This document shows, one piece after another, positions 32,157 to 44,177 of a stretch of 64,000 bases of DNA. The notes beneath the pieces are model-generated. The model saw nothing but the letters and a program-made list of their open reading frames with translations. It searched no databases and had not been told where the DNA came from. Position 1 is the first letter of the stretch, and each line of letters starts with the position of its first letter. Source of the stretch: Hydrangea macrophylla (lineage: Eukaryota > Streptophyta > Magnoliopsida > Cornales > Hydrangeaceae). Position numbers and translations under genes: made by a program. The stretch spans positions 127,181,999-127,245,998 of the forward strand of contig CM066991.1 of the NCBI GenBank assembly GCA_033977485.1. The letters are read 5' to 3'.

Positions 32157-32457
32157 ATGACCGGAGGTGTTCCAGAAGAGCTGTTTTATTTTCCTTATGT
32201 CTTTCCTTTCAGAGTTGTAATAAACCTTGTTAGAATTTGAATAAGGGCGTTTGTGCCTAAGACCTCGACCTATGTAATAGTTAGTAAGTTTTTTTAATTC
32301 TGGAGCTTATGTTTATTAGTATCCTTTCTTTTAGAAATGTTGTTAAGTTATTTGTTGCAGGGACAATTGGTCATACTCACTTGTCACGACTTACGAGTCC
32401 ATAAAGGAAATTAAATGCTTTCCTGTATTATGCTACGTCGGGGCGTGACAGGCTTTT

Positions 32458-32470
32458 TGGTATCAGAGCC
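32458..32470 (+). other. Primer binding site of element 2 (initiator tRNA-Met)
   Basis: tggtatcagagcc, seven bases after the LTR end. Confidence 0.9.
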
Positions 32471-32622
32471 AGGTTATGGCTCGACCAATTGTCCAAGACA
32501 CATAGGATCTCCCGTTAAGATAGAATTAAGATAAGATAGTTCGATTTCATTCCGTGTTTAGTCGCTTTCTATCGTTTAGAATTTTCCTTCTTCTCGAGAG
32601 ATTGACCGAATTCTGTTGATCA

Positions 32623-35600
32623 ATGGATAGGTACCGTTCTCTCGATTATATGGCTGGAAGAAATCTCAGGAATCGTCCCGCTATTGAAGATGCACCCCCG
32701 GTAATAGATCCAACCGGAATGTTCGAGGCTTTTGTAAGAAGATTGGAGAGGGTTAGTGATCAGAATGCGAGGAACAATAATCAGAATGGGAATCACAACG
32801 GGAATGGGAGGCAAGCCCACCAGACGGGAGACAAGCTTCTCAAGGAGTTTCGCGCCGTGCGACCTGAGTATTTTGCAGGGACTGATGAACCCTGGCAAGC
32901 GGAACAGTGGCTACGCCAGATGGAGCGTATCTTTGAGACCATAGAGTGCACTGATCTGGAGAAGAAGCGTCTGGCTATCTTTCAGCTGTCTTATGCAGCG
33001 GCTGATTGGTGGGATGCAGAAAAGGCGACCATAGGGAATCGACTCTTCGATTTCCAATGTAACCCTTCGGGTGATATGTTCCTCACTAGATGCCTAGCAA
33101 ACATTGAGGTTGTCAGTGCAGAGGTGACAGTATCATCAATATCGGAAATCAAAGAGTTCGAGGAAGTATTCCGAGATATTTCGGGATTACCGCCGGAAAG
33201 GGACATTGAATTCTGTGTGGAATTGGTGCCAGGTACTCGACCTATAACCAAGGTTCCCTACAGGATGGCCCCTACAGAGTTGTTGGAGCTGAAGGAACAA
33301 GTTCAAGAACTTGAGAAGTTGGGTTTTGTTCGTCCAAGTACTTCACCCTGGGGAGCACCAGTATTGTTTGTGAAGAAGAAGGATGGGACAATGCGGTTGT
33401 GTATTGACTACCGAGAACTGAATAAGGTTACTATCAAGAATAAGTATCCTTTACCTCGGATAGACGATCTGTTTGATCAGTTGCAAGGAGCCACAACCTT
33501 TTCTAAGATTGATCTACGGTCAGGGTATCACCAGTTGAGGGTGCGGAAGGAAGACATACCTAAGACTACTTTCAGGACGAGATACAGACACTATGAGTTC
33601 TTAGTGATGCCGTTTGGGATGACGAATGCTCCGGCTGTGTTTATGGACTTGATGAACAGAGTATTCAAGCCCTATTTGGATCAATTCGTTATTGTCTTTA
33701 TTGATGATATTTTGATCTATTCCAAGTCAGAGGAAGAGCATGAACAACACCTGAGGATCGCGTTGCAGACTCTCTAGGATCACCGCCTGTATGCTAAATT
33801 CAGCAAGTGTGAATTCTGGCTTCAGGAAGTTAAGTTTCTCGGGCATGTGATCTCTCAACAAGGAATCGCGGTTGACTCATCAAAGACCGATGCAGTGGCG
33901 AATTGGACTCGGCCGACCAATGCTACAGAAGTCAGAAGTTTTATGGGACTAGCTGGTTACTATCAGAGATTTGTAGAAGGCTTCTCAAAGATAGCAGCCC
34001 CGTTAACTGGTTTGACTAAGAAAGATTTGAAGTTTGAATGGACTGATATGCATGAACGCGCTTTTCTGGAATTGAAAGAGAGATTGACAACAGCGCCAGT
34101 GCTTGTGATACCAAGGGATGGTGAGAAGTTCACTATTTTCAGTGACGCCTCGTATCAAGGATTGGGTTGTGTCCTTATGCAAGACGGAAAGGTTATCGCA
34201 TATGGTTCACGCCAGTTGAAGCCGAATGAATTGAACTACCCAACTCATGATTTGGAGCTGGCAGCAGTTGTGTTTGCACTCAAGATCTGGAGACACTACC
34301 TCTATGGGGAGAAGTTTGATCTGTTCTCAGACCACAAGAGCCTTAAGTATTTGTTTACTCAGAAGGAGTTGAACATGAGGCAACGTCGGTGGATGGAGCT
34401 GATTAAGGACTACGACTTCACATTAGAGTACCACCCTGGTAAGGCTAATATAGTTGTTGACGCCCTAAGCCGGAAACCTCAAAGAATGATTGCTTCATTG
34501 ATGTTGAGGGAATAGAAAGCCTTGGAGACAATCACAGAATTTGATGTGCAGATTTCTGAGGGAAGTGTCGGGCAACACTTTGGATGCTTGGTAGTACAAC
34601 CAACACTTGTGAGTCGAATTATCGAGGCCCAAAAGAAGGACGAGAAGTTTCAAGTATGGTTCGCCAAGATGTCGGAAAAGGACCCTACAGAATGGAAGAT
34701 TGGGACCGATGGAGGATACCGATGTCGAGACAGATTGTGTGTGCCAGATTTCGGAGATTTGAGAAAAGATATTCTCGAAGAAGCACATAAATCGAGACTG
34801 ACAGTACACCCAGGAGGAACAAAGATGTATAAAGACTTGAAGAGAAACTTCTGGTGAGAAGGGATGAAGCGAGAAGTAGCCGAGTTTGTGTCTAAATGTT
34901 TGACTTGTCAACAAGTGAAGGCCGAACATCAGAGACCCTCGGGATTGTTGCAACCCTTACCCGTTCCAGGATGGAAGTGGGAGCACATAACTATGGATTT
35001 TGTGGTTGGATTACCTCGGTCACAACAGAATCATGACGCGATTTGGGTAATTGTGGATCGTCTGACGAAGTCTGCACACTTTATCGCGTACAATATGACT
35101 TACCCAGTAGAAAGGATGAGTCGAATGTATCTACAGCAAGTGGTACGACTGCACGGTGCGCCTGTGTCGATTGTATCTGATCGCGATACACGTTTTACCT
35201 CGGGATTTTGGGAAAGTATGCAGAAGGCTATGGGAACTTCACTCAAGATGAGTACTGCATTCCATCCTCAGACCTATGGACAGACCGAGCGTATTAATCA
35301 GATTATGGAAGATATGCTCAGAGCTTGTGCAATTGACTTTGAAGAGTCTTGGGAGACACACTTGTCGTTGGTCGAATTTGCGTATAACAACAGTTATCAC
35401 TCGAGTATTGGGATGGCACCGTTTGAGGCATTGTACGGACGGCCATGTCGATCTCCGTTGTGTTGGGCAGAAGTGGGAGACACAGAACTTTTGGGACCAG
35501 ATTTGGTAAGAGAAACCAATGAGAAGATTTCACTGGTCAAGGAAAGAATGAAAACTGCACAGAGTAGACACAAGAGTTATACGGATCGGCGTCGAAAGGA

Positions 35601-36039
35601 TTTGGAGTTCAGTATCGGAGATCACGTACTCCTAAAAGTTTCACCTGTTCGGGGAGTAGTACGTTTTGGTCAGAAAAGAGGGAAGTTGGCACCCCGTTTC
35701 ATCGGACCATTTGAGGTATTGGAGCGAGTTGGAACAGTGGCTTATCGGCTCGCGTTGCCACCAAAGATGTCAGGTGTTCATAATGTATTCCATGTCAGTA
35801 TGTTAAGGAAATACATACGGGATCCTTCACATGTGGTTAATTTTGATGATATTGAGACGAGTCAGAGTGTTGTCTACAAGGATAGACCTGTGAGGATTCT
35901 TGACCAGAGTATTAAGAGGCTGAGAAGAAGAGACGTTCCGTTGGTTAAGGTTCTGTGGAGGCATCATGACGAGGGAGAAGCGTCGTGGGAGTTAGAGTCG
36001 GACATGAGGACTAGATATCCCGAGTTATTTCAGGATTAG
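32623..36039 (+). pseudogene. Element 2 gag-pol, in-frame deletion plus three stop codons
   Basis: Begins [14 protein letters not shown] and shows the gag capsid start ([18 protein letters not shown], then [11 protein letters not shown]). Right after that, at about 33040, it joins in frame to sequence that in element 1 lies beyond the protease ([14 protein letters not shown]). The rest of capsid, both zinc knuckles and the protease are therefore missing. RT (VFIDDILIY), RNase H and integrase follow. Three stops interrupt the frame: TAG 33775-33777, TAG 34513-34515 and TGA 34855-34857. The last two sit where element 1 has Trp, which fits G-to-A changes. The integrase motif before the catalytic Glu reads HPQTYGQTER. 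The tail keeps IPLV-type chromodomain-like residues ([19 protein letters not shown]) and ends at 36039. It cannot make its own particles or enzymes. Confidence 0.92.
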
Positions 36040-36069
36040 TTAGCTCAGATTTCGGGGCGAAATCTCTGT

Positions 36070-36083
36070 TAAGGTGGGTAGAG
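36070..36083 (+). other. Polypurine tract of element 2
   Basis: taaggtgggtagag immediately before the 3' LTR start TGTAACACCC. Confidence 0.65.
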
Positions 36084-38195
36084 TGTAACACCCTGTATTT
36101 TATTTTTCATTAATAAATAAACATTGCATTTCATTTCCATGAATAATTGATTTAATTTCTATTTTGAAATATTTATTTGGGGGTTAAACCATAATTTCCG
36201 AAAATATAGAAAAATATTTTCTATGATTTCAAAGCGATATCTATATTTTTGTACCAACCGGAAATTTATCCCTACGCTAATATTATTTTCTGCATGTTTA
36301 TTTCAACCAGTAAATACCAGTTTTGATTTAAATCTGCGCCTTCATCGCGTTTTGGGTGTGGGAGCACGTGAGCTCAACCACACCGTGCGATCCCCATGAG
36401 TTGCTTGGAGCCCAAATAATTTTTCTCTATATGTATACCACTCTCTCACAGTCACTCATTCTCTCCACTCTCTGCATCCCTCAAACTCTCTCAAATTCTC
36501 TCTTAATTCTCTCTTCCTCTCAAAAACAACATACACACACACATACAACATATACATATATACATACATAATCAAGTACGGGGAAAATTCTCAACAACGG
36601 AATTGTCGACGGAACTTTGGCGGAAAACTCTCGGTCTCAATTCCCTGTATAATTAACCTCAGTGAGTATTATAAACTCACTCGCCACATATATATATGTA
36701 TAATTCAGTGTATATCTGTGTATATATGTGTATATATGTGTGATACACCATGGAAGTTTAAAATTGGAGTTTTGCAAAACTCAACCAAATTCAATTCCGT
36801 GAATTGATTATGGAAGATCTTTGTCCCAATAGGCTACGGTTCGAATCCTACGCAGTAATTCATCCGTATCGCGACGTACCATTGATTTAAAGTTTTGACA
36901 CCCTCACTTTAATCGCGAATATCTAGAGATATAATCCGTATTAGTTAAAATTGATTGCGTATTCTTAATCTACGCGGAAAGCTGAAGAGAACCATATATT
37001 ACATGTCCTGGTACGATCAGAATCTGAAAATGGGTCTATAATAGCTTTGAAATTGAAAACAGGGGAAAAACGAAGAAGATGACATTCTGCAACAACTCGC
37101 GCGCGCGATCCGCTCGCGCGAACCAATTCCCCCCTTCGCGCGCGCGATCCGCTCGCGCGAACCAATCCCCCCCTTCGCGCGCGCGACCCGCTCGCGCGAT
37201 TTGTTCTCCCCTTCGCTCGCGCGACCCGCGCGCGCGACCAGGCAGTTTGAGCAGTTTCTGTATTTTTATATAAGGGACTGTTTGGAAAAGGTTTTAAAAG
37301 TTTTTAAGGAACTGTTTGGCAATTATACTGTTTTAAAGGCTCACTGTTAAAAATTGGACTTGTAAGAAAGTTTGAGACCGATGTTTATGTTGAAAAGAAT
37401 ATTCAGCTTGAGATTAATAATTGTTGCTACGAACTGTGAACATTGATATACATATTAGGGTCGAGGTTGTATCAACATGCATGTGTGGAATAAAGCGTGA
37501 AAAGAGTAAAGGGTGGCGTTTTGGTGTGCGACCTCAATATTGATTGGATAGTATTCCTGGTATTGGAGGCGACAATGTTGTGTACGACATAGATATCGAT
37601 CGGATAGTATTCCTGGTATCTAAGGCGCGCGTTTCGGATATTGATCGGATAGTATTCCTGATATCCGAAGCGATGGTGATAGTGTTGTGTACGACTTAAA
37701 TATCGATCGGATAGTATTCCTGGTATCTAAGGCGCGCGTTTCGGATATTGATCGGATAGTATTCTTGATATCCGAAGTGATGGTGATAGTGTTGTGTACG
37801 ACTTAGATATCGATCGGATAGTATTCCTGGTATCTAAGGCGCGCGTTTCAGATATTGATCGGATAGTATTCCTGATATCCGGAGCGATGGTTGGTTGTGA
37901 TCGGCCTAGATATCGATCGGATAGTATTCCTGGTATCTGAGGCAGTAGTGTGGTGTGTGACTTCAATACCGATCGGATAGTATTCCTGGTATTGGAGGCG
38001 ATAGTGTAGCGTGTGAATTGGATGACTGAGTAGTTATTTCTCCTGGTATCTGAGATGATGTGTTGGTTGAATTGGGTTGTTTTAAAGAAAAGAATTGGCA
38101 AGATAAGATATTACCCTATTCATGTACAATTTCGTATTTATTTCTTACTATATTCCCCCGTGATTTATGTTGGAATTGGAACCTTGAATATATTA
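36084..38195 (+). repeat. Element 2 3' LTR, truncated
   Basis: Matches 29870-31983, then stops after tgaatatatta. It includes the CG-palindrome array and the whole stem-loop array. The conserved hairpin and the terminal CA are lost. Confidence 0.92.
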
Positions 38196-38585
38196 ACAAA
38201 ACATTCCCATTGTCTCTTGTCCACTTTGACCTATCGCCCCCACCAGCACCTTCGGTTCCCGACACCTTCCGCTCCACTAACACCCTCGACTCTACATATC
38301 TTTTGTATTAACGAGACCTCTCACTTTATCAGAGCCTTCGTCTTACTCCATTTTCGATACTTCCCCATCACCTTTCGATACTTCCCCATCACCTTACGAC
38401 GAGATACATACTGCTTTCTCTCTCTCTCATTTGAGGCTACTTCGGTTCTCATCCGAACCTGAAGTCTCTCCGGATCCTATTATCTTCATTATTATTATTA
38501 TATTAACTCATTATACTCTCATTTATATCTCATACATTGTTCCACGTGTACTAATCCAGACTTGCGTGTTATATCTCTCACATAC
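38196..38585. other. C-rich DNA right of the truncated LTR
   Basis: No gene recognised. It is similar in composition to 29145-29869, so the two may be parts of one interrupted older element. A tandem cttccccatcacctttcgata pair lies at about 38361-38395. Confidence 0.35.
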
Positions 38586-38589
38586 ACCA

Positions 38590-38725
38590 CGAAAAGAACT
38601 CACACAATGTGTATCTCTCTCTTGTGTCACTGTGGGATCTAATGACACCACAAGAGAGATAGACATATATTTTTAAAAAGTTGTGTGAATATTGTGTGAA
38701 GGTTGTATCCCAAGTATTAGTCTAA
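38590..38725. mobile_element. Diverged copy of MITE family A
   Basis: Inverted gtgtatctctctcttgtg/cacaagagagatagacat followed by ttgtgtgaaggttgtatccc and aagtatta matches the right arm of 773-946. The left terminus is eroded. Confidence 0.6.
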
Positions 38726-39572
38726 ACTAAGATAACAATAACAAATTGTTCCCAACGTACTTGAAATCATCCATTTTGTCCAATCATATAGTGCACTACA
38801 ACCAAGTGTTCCTTAAAAATTACATACTATAGTCATCCAATCAATATTATCTAATGTGTCGATGAATTTTGTATTGTTCTGCTGCTTGTGGAAAGGTTGG
38901 CCACAATCCCAAATATTGGACAATTTAAGTGCCCGAAATGTTAAGCACTAGATTATTAGTAATGCTAGTTTTTAAGCCCAAAGGCTCCCAAACGCACCCT
39001 TATATTGTTTTGTTATTAGTCTGAATTTTACAAATTACAATTAATAATCAATCATTATTAGACTTTATTAGGTTTACTAATTTAGTAAGGGAAGTAAGAA
39101 AGTGATTAAACAAAAAGAAAAAGAAAAATGAATTCTCTCATATTTTCTTGAGTTTTCCTCCATGCTAAGATTTTTTTTTCTTGTGTTTTCAAATATGTTT
39201 AACACTATATTTTATTGTTTTCCTACTTTCTTCACTTTGTTTACTAACCAAACAAAGAAAAATATTTTCATGCAAACACCAAAACCTCACATCCTTCAAA
39301 ATGCTTATAAAGCTTGGTAGAAAAAACTACAATACTTTTTATACAATAACTCCTACTCCAAAAATCACCTCGATGTCGCTACCCCCAAATTTCCTTGTGG
39401 CTCCGCTACACAGAACTTCACTTGAAGAGCTCGCCTAAGCCCCCAAATGTTCTGGGCATGCCCTGACACAATATGTCATAATTTATTTATTTATTATTAT
39501 TAGAGTATTATTTTAAGAAATGGGTTCATTTCCCAGTTTGATTTGGAACCAAGAAACACCATAAGACAGCAA

Positions 39573-39636
<64 letters not shown>

Positions 39637-39890
39637 GATCTCAAAATGATGTACTTTTTCTTGTGAAAAACTTGAAAATAAGAGGAGGTCTGACGTGACG
39701 TCTAGCAAATATGGTGAATCTTGTTGAACTAACCACCCTGACCCACCTTCTGTTATTTGACTAAGAAGAACATTATGGGAAGATTATACGACGACTAAGA
39801 ACGTGCATCTTCTCACATACGAGTAAAATCTTGTTGAAGATGGCAGATGGTGAATCTTCTACAACTAACGCCTTAATTGTGGTAGTATTT
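38726..39890. other. Intergenic DNA with GA microsatellite, start of segment B
   Basis: GA repeat at about 39577-39630. From about 39700 (atatggtgaatcttgttgaac) it resembles segment A at 8099. No gene recognised. Confidence 0.4.
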
Positions 39891-42017
39891 TGTCACAGCC
39901 CGGTCCCACAATAGCGGAACCGGAGCCTGTGGCACGCCACCAAGGATAACCCAATTCATTAACGTTCCCAAAATTTAGTTTGAAGAACACACGCAGCGGA
40001 AAAACAAAACACATTTTCAAAACTAGGGGTTCAGTCGACTGGGTCAGGACCTCAGTCGACTGAAGAAAGCAGAGAGTTTTCAAAACAGTTTAATAGACCA
40101 TTCAGTCGACTAAGACTGGGGTCCAGTCGACTGGGTCTCCAACTTTCAGTCGACTGAATCCCCCCCTTCGGTCGACTGAAGTAAGCAGAACCAAAATGAA
40201 CGCATAACCTTCAGAGGTCCAGTCGACTGAGGCAGGGCCCAGTCGACTGCTTTTGCCATAATAAGAAGCAGTAGCTAGCAGGCAAAGGGTTCAGTCGACT
40301 GAACACTGGATCAGTCGACTGCTCCCCTGACAGCAACCCAAAATCTGCAGAAAACAAGTTTAAAAGCTTTTTAAATTCAAACGGGGATCAAACACACACT
40401 TCCAAAAGTACTCAAAAGCAATCCTAACTGTATTAACATATTACCGAAGCACAGTTACAACATGTTACTAACTATTACAACCTTTTAGATTCGTTCTAAC
40501 ATACCAAGTTAAACATAACTAAAAACCAAAAGAATTCTTATTACAACATTCCTATTGTCCCAAAACTACAAGATTAACGTTCAAGTTGCCTTCTAAAAGA
40601 ACTCCCAACTCACGTGCTCACTTCTGCGATTCCTCGCCAGCATTTACACCTGAAATGGTTATTTGAATAACCACACATATTCGATTTGTTTAAGCTAACG
40701 CTTAGTGAATAAAACAACATATGCACATGAATGATAAACATGTCCGCATTCACATCTCTACAATTCATACTAGTCGCGGGAGACTCACGTGCCCGTCCAT
40801 ACTCCCAATTCGCGACTCCTCGTCAATAAGTCCACGCGAAAGGGTAAGACCCACGATTCTTCTCTTCAATCGTGCGACCTTAATGCCTATATCGGCTCCA
40901 CAAAATGGCACGGTGACCACGTGCTCTTTCTGACCCAAATAAGCAACTTAACATGCTCAAATACATATCACCATGCTCGCGGTAATCAAAACATTTCATT
41001 GTGCTATTGGGCCTACTTATCAATATAAATGCCCAATATGAACTACACAAGATATCTCTAAGTATTAATACATGCTATTCAAACATAACATGAATACATG
41101 TCAAGAAACCATTCCAAAAACATAGTTGAATCACTCACCTCCGATTTACGATCTTAAACTTCGATTCAAAGAAAACCTGTGTACAAAGAACGTGTAGAAG
41201 TCCGTCTAGTACAATTCCTATGGATCAAAATTCCATTTATCAACTTTTATGAAAAATTCTAGGAAATAACTTTTCCGAAAACTTGGCCAAACAAGCCCTA
41301 ACATATATCAAAACGAAGCTCTTACCTCGAGGAGCTCGAATATGAAATCTGGGAGAAAACAAACTGACGGAAGGTCGTCGTTTGGCGTCGCAAAGCTCGA
41401 AGCAACAAAATCTCCCTTGGCCTCTTTTTGGAAACTTAGGTTGTAAGCTTTGTAAAATATCTCACTCATCTCTATCTATATATAGGCAAAACTCTCAGAA
41501 ATTACGTTTACCTCCCCATGAGTTTTCAAAACTCCTAATCAGTCTCTGAAACTTTCTATACAGCTTATTCATAGCTTTATAAGTGAAACCTCAAAATTAT
41601 AAAAGTTTTCGACTAAGTTTTGTTTGGTCGCTAAAACGCGAATTTCTACATGACGTTTCCGAAGTTGCTAATTAGCCTACCAAATTAATAGCGTGTTAAT
41701 TCGTTCTCACCAGGATACTAAAACTAGCAACAGATATAAATTCTAAAACAGAAATTAATACAGATATTGAAATACACAGGTAAACATTTATTTTCAGATA
41801 AACATTTAAAGTATTCCACAGTAACCGTCTCACATTCGGAGAGACGTCACAACAACAAATCCTCAATCAGTACAGTTTCAAAGGGTTCTCTAATACAGAC
41901 ACCCAAATCAACTCGTGAGTCAAAACTCACTCAACCATGTGTCATAAGACACGCCACATCACATTATCATGCATGACAATGAAATGCAAAAGCAATAACA
42001 CAAATATGGGTGTTATA
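39891..42017 (-). mobile_element. Solo LTR of a Ty3/gypsy-like family (element 4)
   Basis: On the plus strand it runs tgtcacagcc to gggtgttata and is flanked by a perfect 5-bp duplication TATTT (39886-39890, 42018-42022). In the element sense it starts TATAACACCC; the expected TG start is changed to TA, consistent with a C-to-T change. Length 2127 bp with no internal genes. It carries the CAGTCGACTG array, a conserved hairpin at 40691-40704, further hairpins (40772-40778 with 40811-40817, and 40852-40858 with 40868-40874) and a TATA box at about 41467-41483. Confidence 0.88.
40032..40321. repeat. Ten CAGTCGACTG palindromes in pairs
   Basis: Starts at 40032, 40053, 40103, 40124, 40147, 40169, 40220, 40240, 40292 and 40312. 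Steps are 21, 50, 21, 23, 22, 51, 20, 52 and 20. Eight are perfect; those at 40103 and 40169 have one change. The spacers share no common repeat. In the element sense the array lies more than 1 kb downstream of the TATA box, near the 3' end of the LTR. Confidence 0.9.
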
Positions 42018-42558
42018 TATTTAATTAATTTGGAGTAACTGCTGACGGCATCATGAAGAGTACTCTTGAGGAATTTAGAACAAACCCTTCACACTTTTGT
42101 TTTGATCGATGAAAAGATATTATTAAACTGATCAACACATGGACTGCTAGCTTCAGTATATAGTCCACTTGTGGCAATTCTGTCTTTTTGAATGAGCCAG
42201 AGAAACTATGTGCATGTGCGTGCAAAGGCCATTCTACAACAAATAAATTCAAATGCAAGTAGTCATAATAGATCGGGGGGATGGAAATCAAAGAAAACAC
42301 ATGTTGATTCATGTCAATGAAAACAAAAAATTGCCAAGGATAGCCAGCTAGCATTCAAGAGTTTCAGCAAAATTACATTAAAGTGCGCTAGGTTCTAATC
42401 GTTGAGCTAGGAAGCACTCAATTAGATGCACCGATAGTACTGCAAAAAATAACTATACTAGTCGCCTCAAGTCTCATGTGCAGAAAAGTTCAGCCTGAAA
42501 AGCGACAGATCTCGCTTGTTCAAGTCGGCAACCACTTCCTGTAAAAGTGATAAAATGT

Positions 42559-42602
<44 letters not shown>

Positions 42603-43650
42603 CGGGAGATGTGTTTGCAAGTGAAGCATTTCATTGAAGTTACGCTGGAAAGCACAATTTTGAATTTTTAACTATCCTTTAGAAAGGAATACAATTAAGA
42701 ACAAATTTTTTTTTTGGTTACAAGCAAAATAGTGGAGAAAATAGGGAGGAAAAAAAAAGATGAAAAGTAAAGTATAGTTTTTACACTTTACGCGTCTGTA
42801 TGATTTCTTGGTTTTATTATAATTGATTTTATTTAAATCTTTGACATTATTCAATATGGGGGAAAATACTATAAAGAATGGTTTTTTTTTTTTCCTTCCC
42901 TTTCCCTTTCTTTCTTTCTTCCTTTCTTCCTTTTTTTCCTTCCTTCATTTAAACAAGAATCACATGAAAAATTATAGAATTATGAATTACTTAAAAACAT
43001 AGTTGTAAATATAGCACTAAATAAGCATCCTGGATGTAGAAGTTGCATCAAAAGCCACATATGCCCCCAAATAACCCCTCAGGATTTACACTCAGAAATA
43101 ATATCTAAGGCTCTAAGCACTTCTATGTTTTTCATGTCTCAAAATAAAAAAGAGGAATGAAGTAATTTATGTCAAAGCACAACCCAGTATCAGTTTACAC
43201 TTGGTGCAAAATTTTCTTTTTCAAAGAATAAATACAAATAAAATCTTCGGAGGTAGGAGGAAAACCACAACTTAATAAGGTAAAAATGAAAATCATAATG
43301 GCATGGAATCATACCCCTAAACTTTTCATCAGATAAGAAAAAGGTGGTAATTGTTCCAATGGCTTCATTAATAATCGAAGAAGAAAATGATACGAACAAA
43401 AATAAACCCAGGATATACAAAGTATAAACAGATGGATAGCCAAATAAAAATAGATTTTTAAAAGACAAGCAATTTCGTCGGCGATCGTGGAGACATAATC
43501 AACAATGGTACAACCTTAACTTGGAGGGTATCGGAATCCCAAGTGCACAATGTTTCTAAATATTCTCTAAGCCCAAAGCAGAAACAAGATACAGAACGGC
43601 ATGTCACATAAAACAGGATAGGCACATATTCAAGTTCAAATATACAACAT
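42018..43650. other. 3' flank of the F-box pseudogene locus (segment B)
   Basis: Aligns by eye with 8150-8950 and then 11550-11950 of segment A. There is no MULE insertion between ttataattgat and ttttatt (about 42828-42845). GA/CT repeat at 42567-42598 and a T/C tract at 42880-42950. No gene recognised. Confidence 0.55.
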
Positions 43651-43654
43651 ATCA

Positions 43655-44009
43655 AGTTGGACATACCAGTTCCATGTCGCACGTTCGAAGGTGACTCTTT
43701 GGTGGTGTGCAACGCTCTCGCAAGTTGGACAACTCATCTGGAGTGGGCCATTGAACAACCAGTGCTGGAAGGGAGAGACCTACACTCTCGCCATTTTCAC
43801 TTTTGGAACGTGCGACATGTTCTTCGAACTGCTAATCAAGTTGCTCATAGCTTAGCCCATTGGGCAGCAAATTGTAATTTTTTTGGGCCATTAACGATTG
43901 ACGATATTCCTCCTTTTGTTTTGGAGGGAAATCCTCAAGAGTTGTTTGTGGCTTCTGTTTTTTCTGCTTCTACTCAATGAAATTGCCTTTTTAGCAAAAA
44001 AAAAAAATA
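43655..44009 (+). pseudogene. 5'-truncated LINE 3' end with RNase H-like domain and poly(A)
   Basis: The frame at 43657-43980 contains EGDSLVVCNAL, ILEGRD-like VLEGRDLHSR and VRHVLRTANQVAHSLAHWAA. This is the RNase H-like (RVT_3) tail found at the end of many plant LINE polyproteins. A 12-bp A run at about 43998-44009 follows 15-20 bp after the stop, as expected for a poly(A) tail. Segment A lacks it. It is too short and too 5'-truncated to be a gene. Confidence 0.7.
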
Positions 44010-44177
44010 GAAGATTGAAGAGAATATCTTCACCAGAAAAATGAGTGTGCCCCAACCCATGAAGTGAAAAGACCAGCAAATTTCTATCCAATTGAGACAA
44101 CATACATTACCATATATAATCAGCTAAATATAGACCAAGGGGAAAAAAAAAAGAAGGAATAAAATGATCTTACTTAC

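Larger units (their letters stand above)
29870..32450 (+). repeat. Element 2 5' LTR
   Basis: 2581 bp. It carries a TATA-like ctatatgtata near 30211, a CT-rich leader, a CG-palindrome cluster (30885-31025), the stem-loop array (31322-31800), a conserved hairpin (32055-32080) and a short open frame (32073-32156). Confidence 0.93.
29870..38195 (+). mobile_element. Ty3/gypsy element 2, internally deleted, 3' LTR truncated
   Basis: The 5' LTR is 29870-32450 (TGTAACACCC to GGGGCGTGACA). A tRNA-Met PBS and a gag-pol pseudogene follow, then the 3' LTR from 36084 that breaks off at 38195. The first 2.1 kb of the two LTRs differ at about six substitutions plus one 2-bp microsatellite change, so insertion was recent. 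The last about 470 bp of the 3' LTR are absent and replaced by unrelated DNA. No target duplication can therefore be tested. LTR ends and pol are related to element 1. Confidence 0.93.

Noticed and set aside
43657..43980. 107-residue frame as an independent host gene
   Set aside because: The motif content is the RNase H-like tail of a LINE, followed by a poly(A), and it is absent from segment A.
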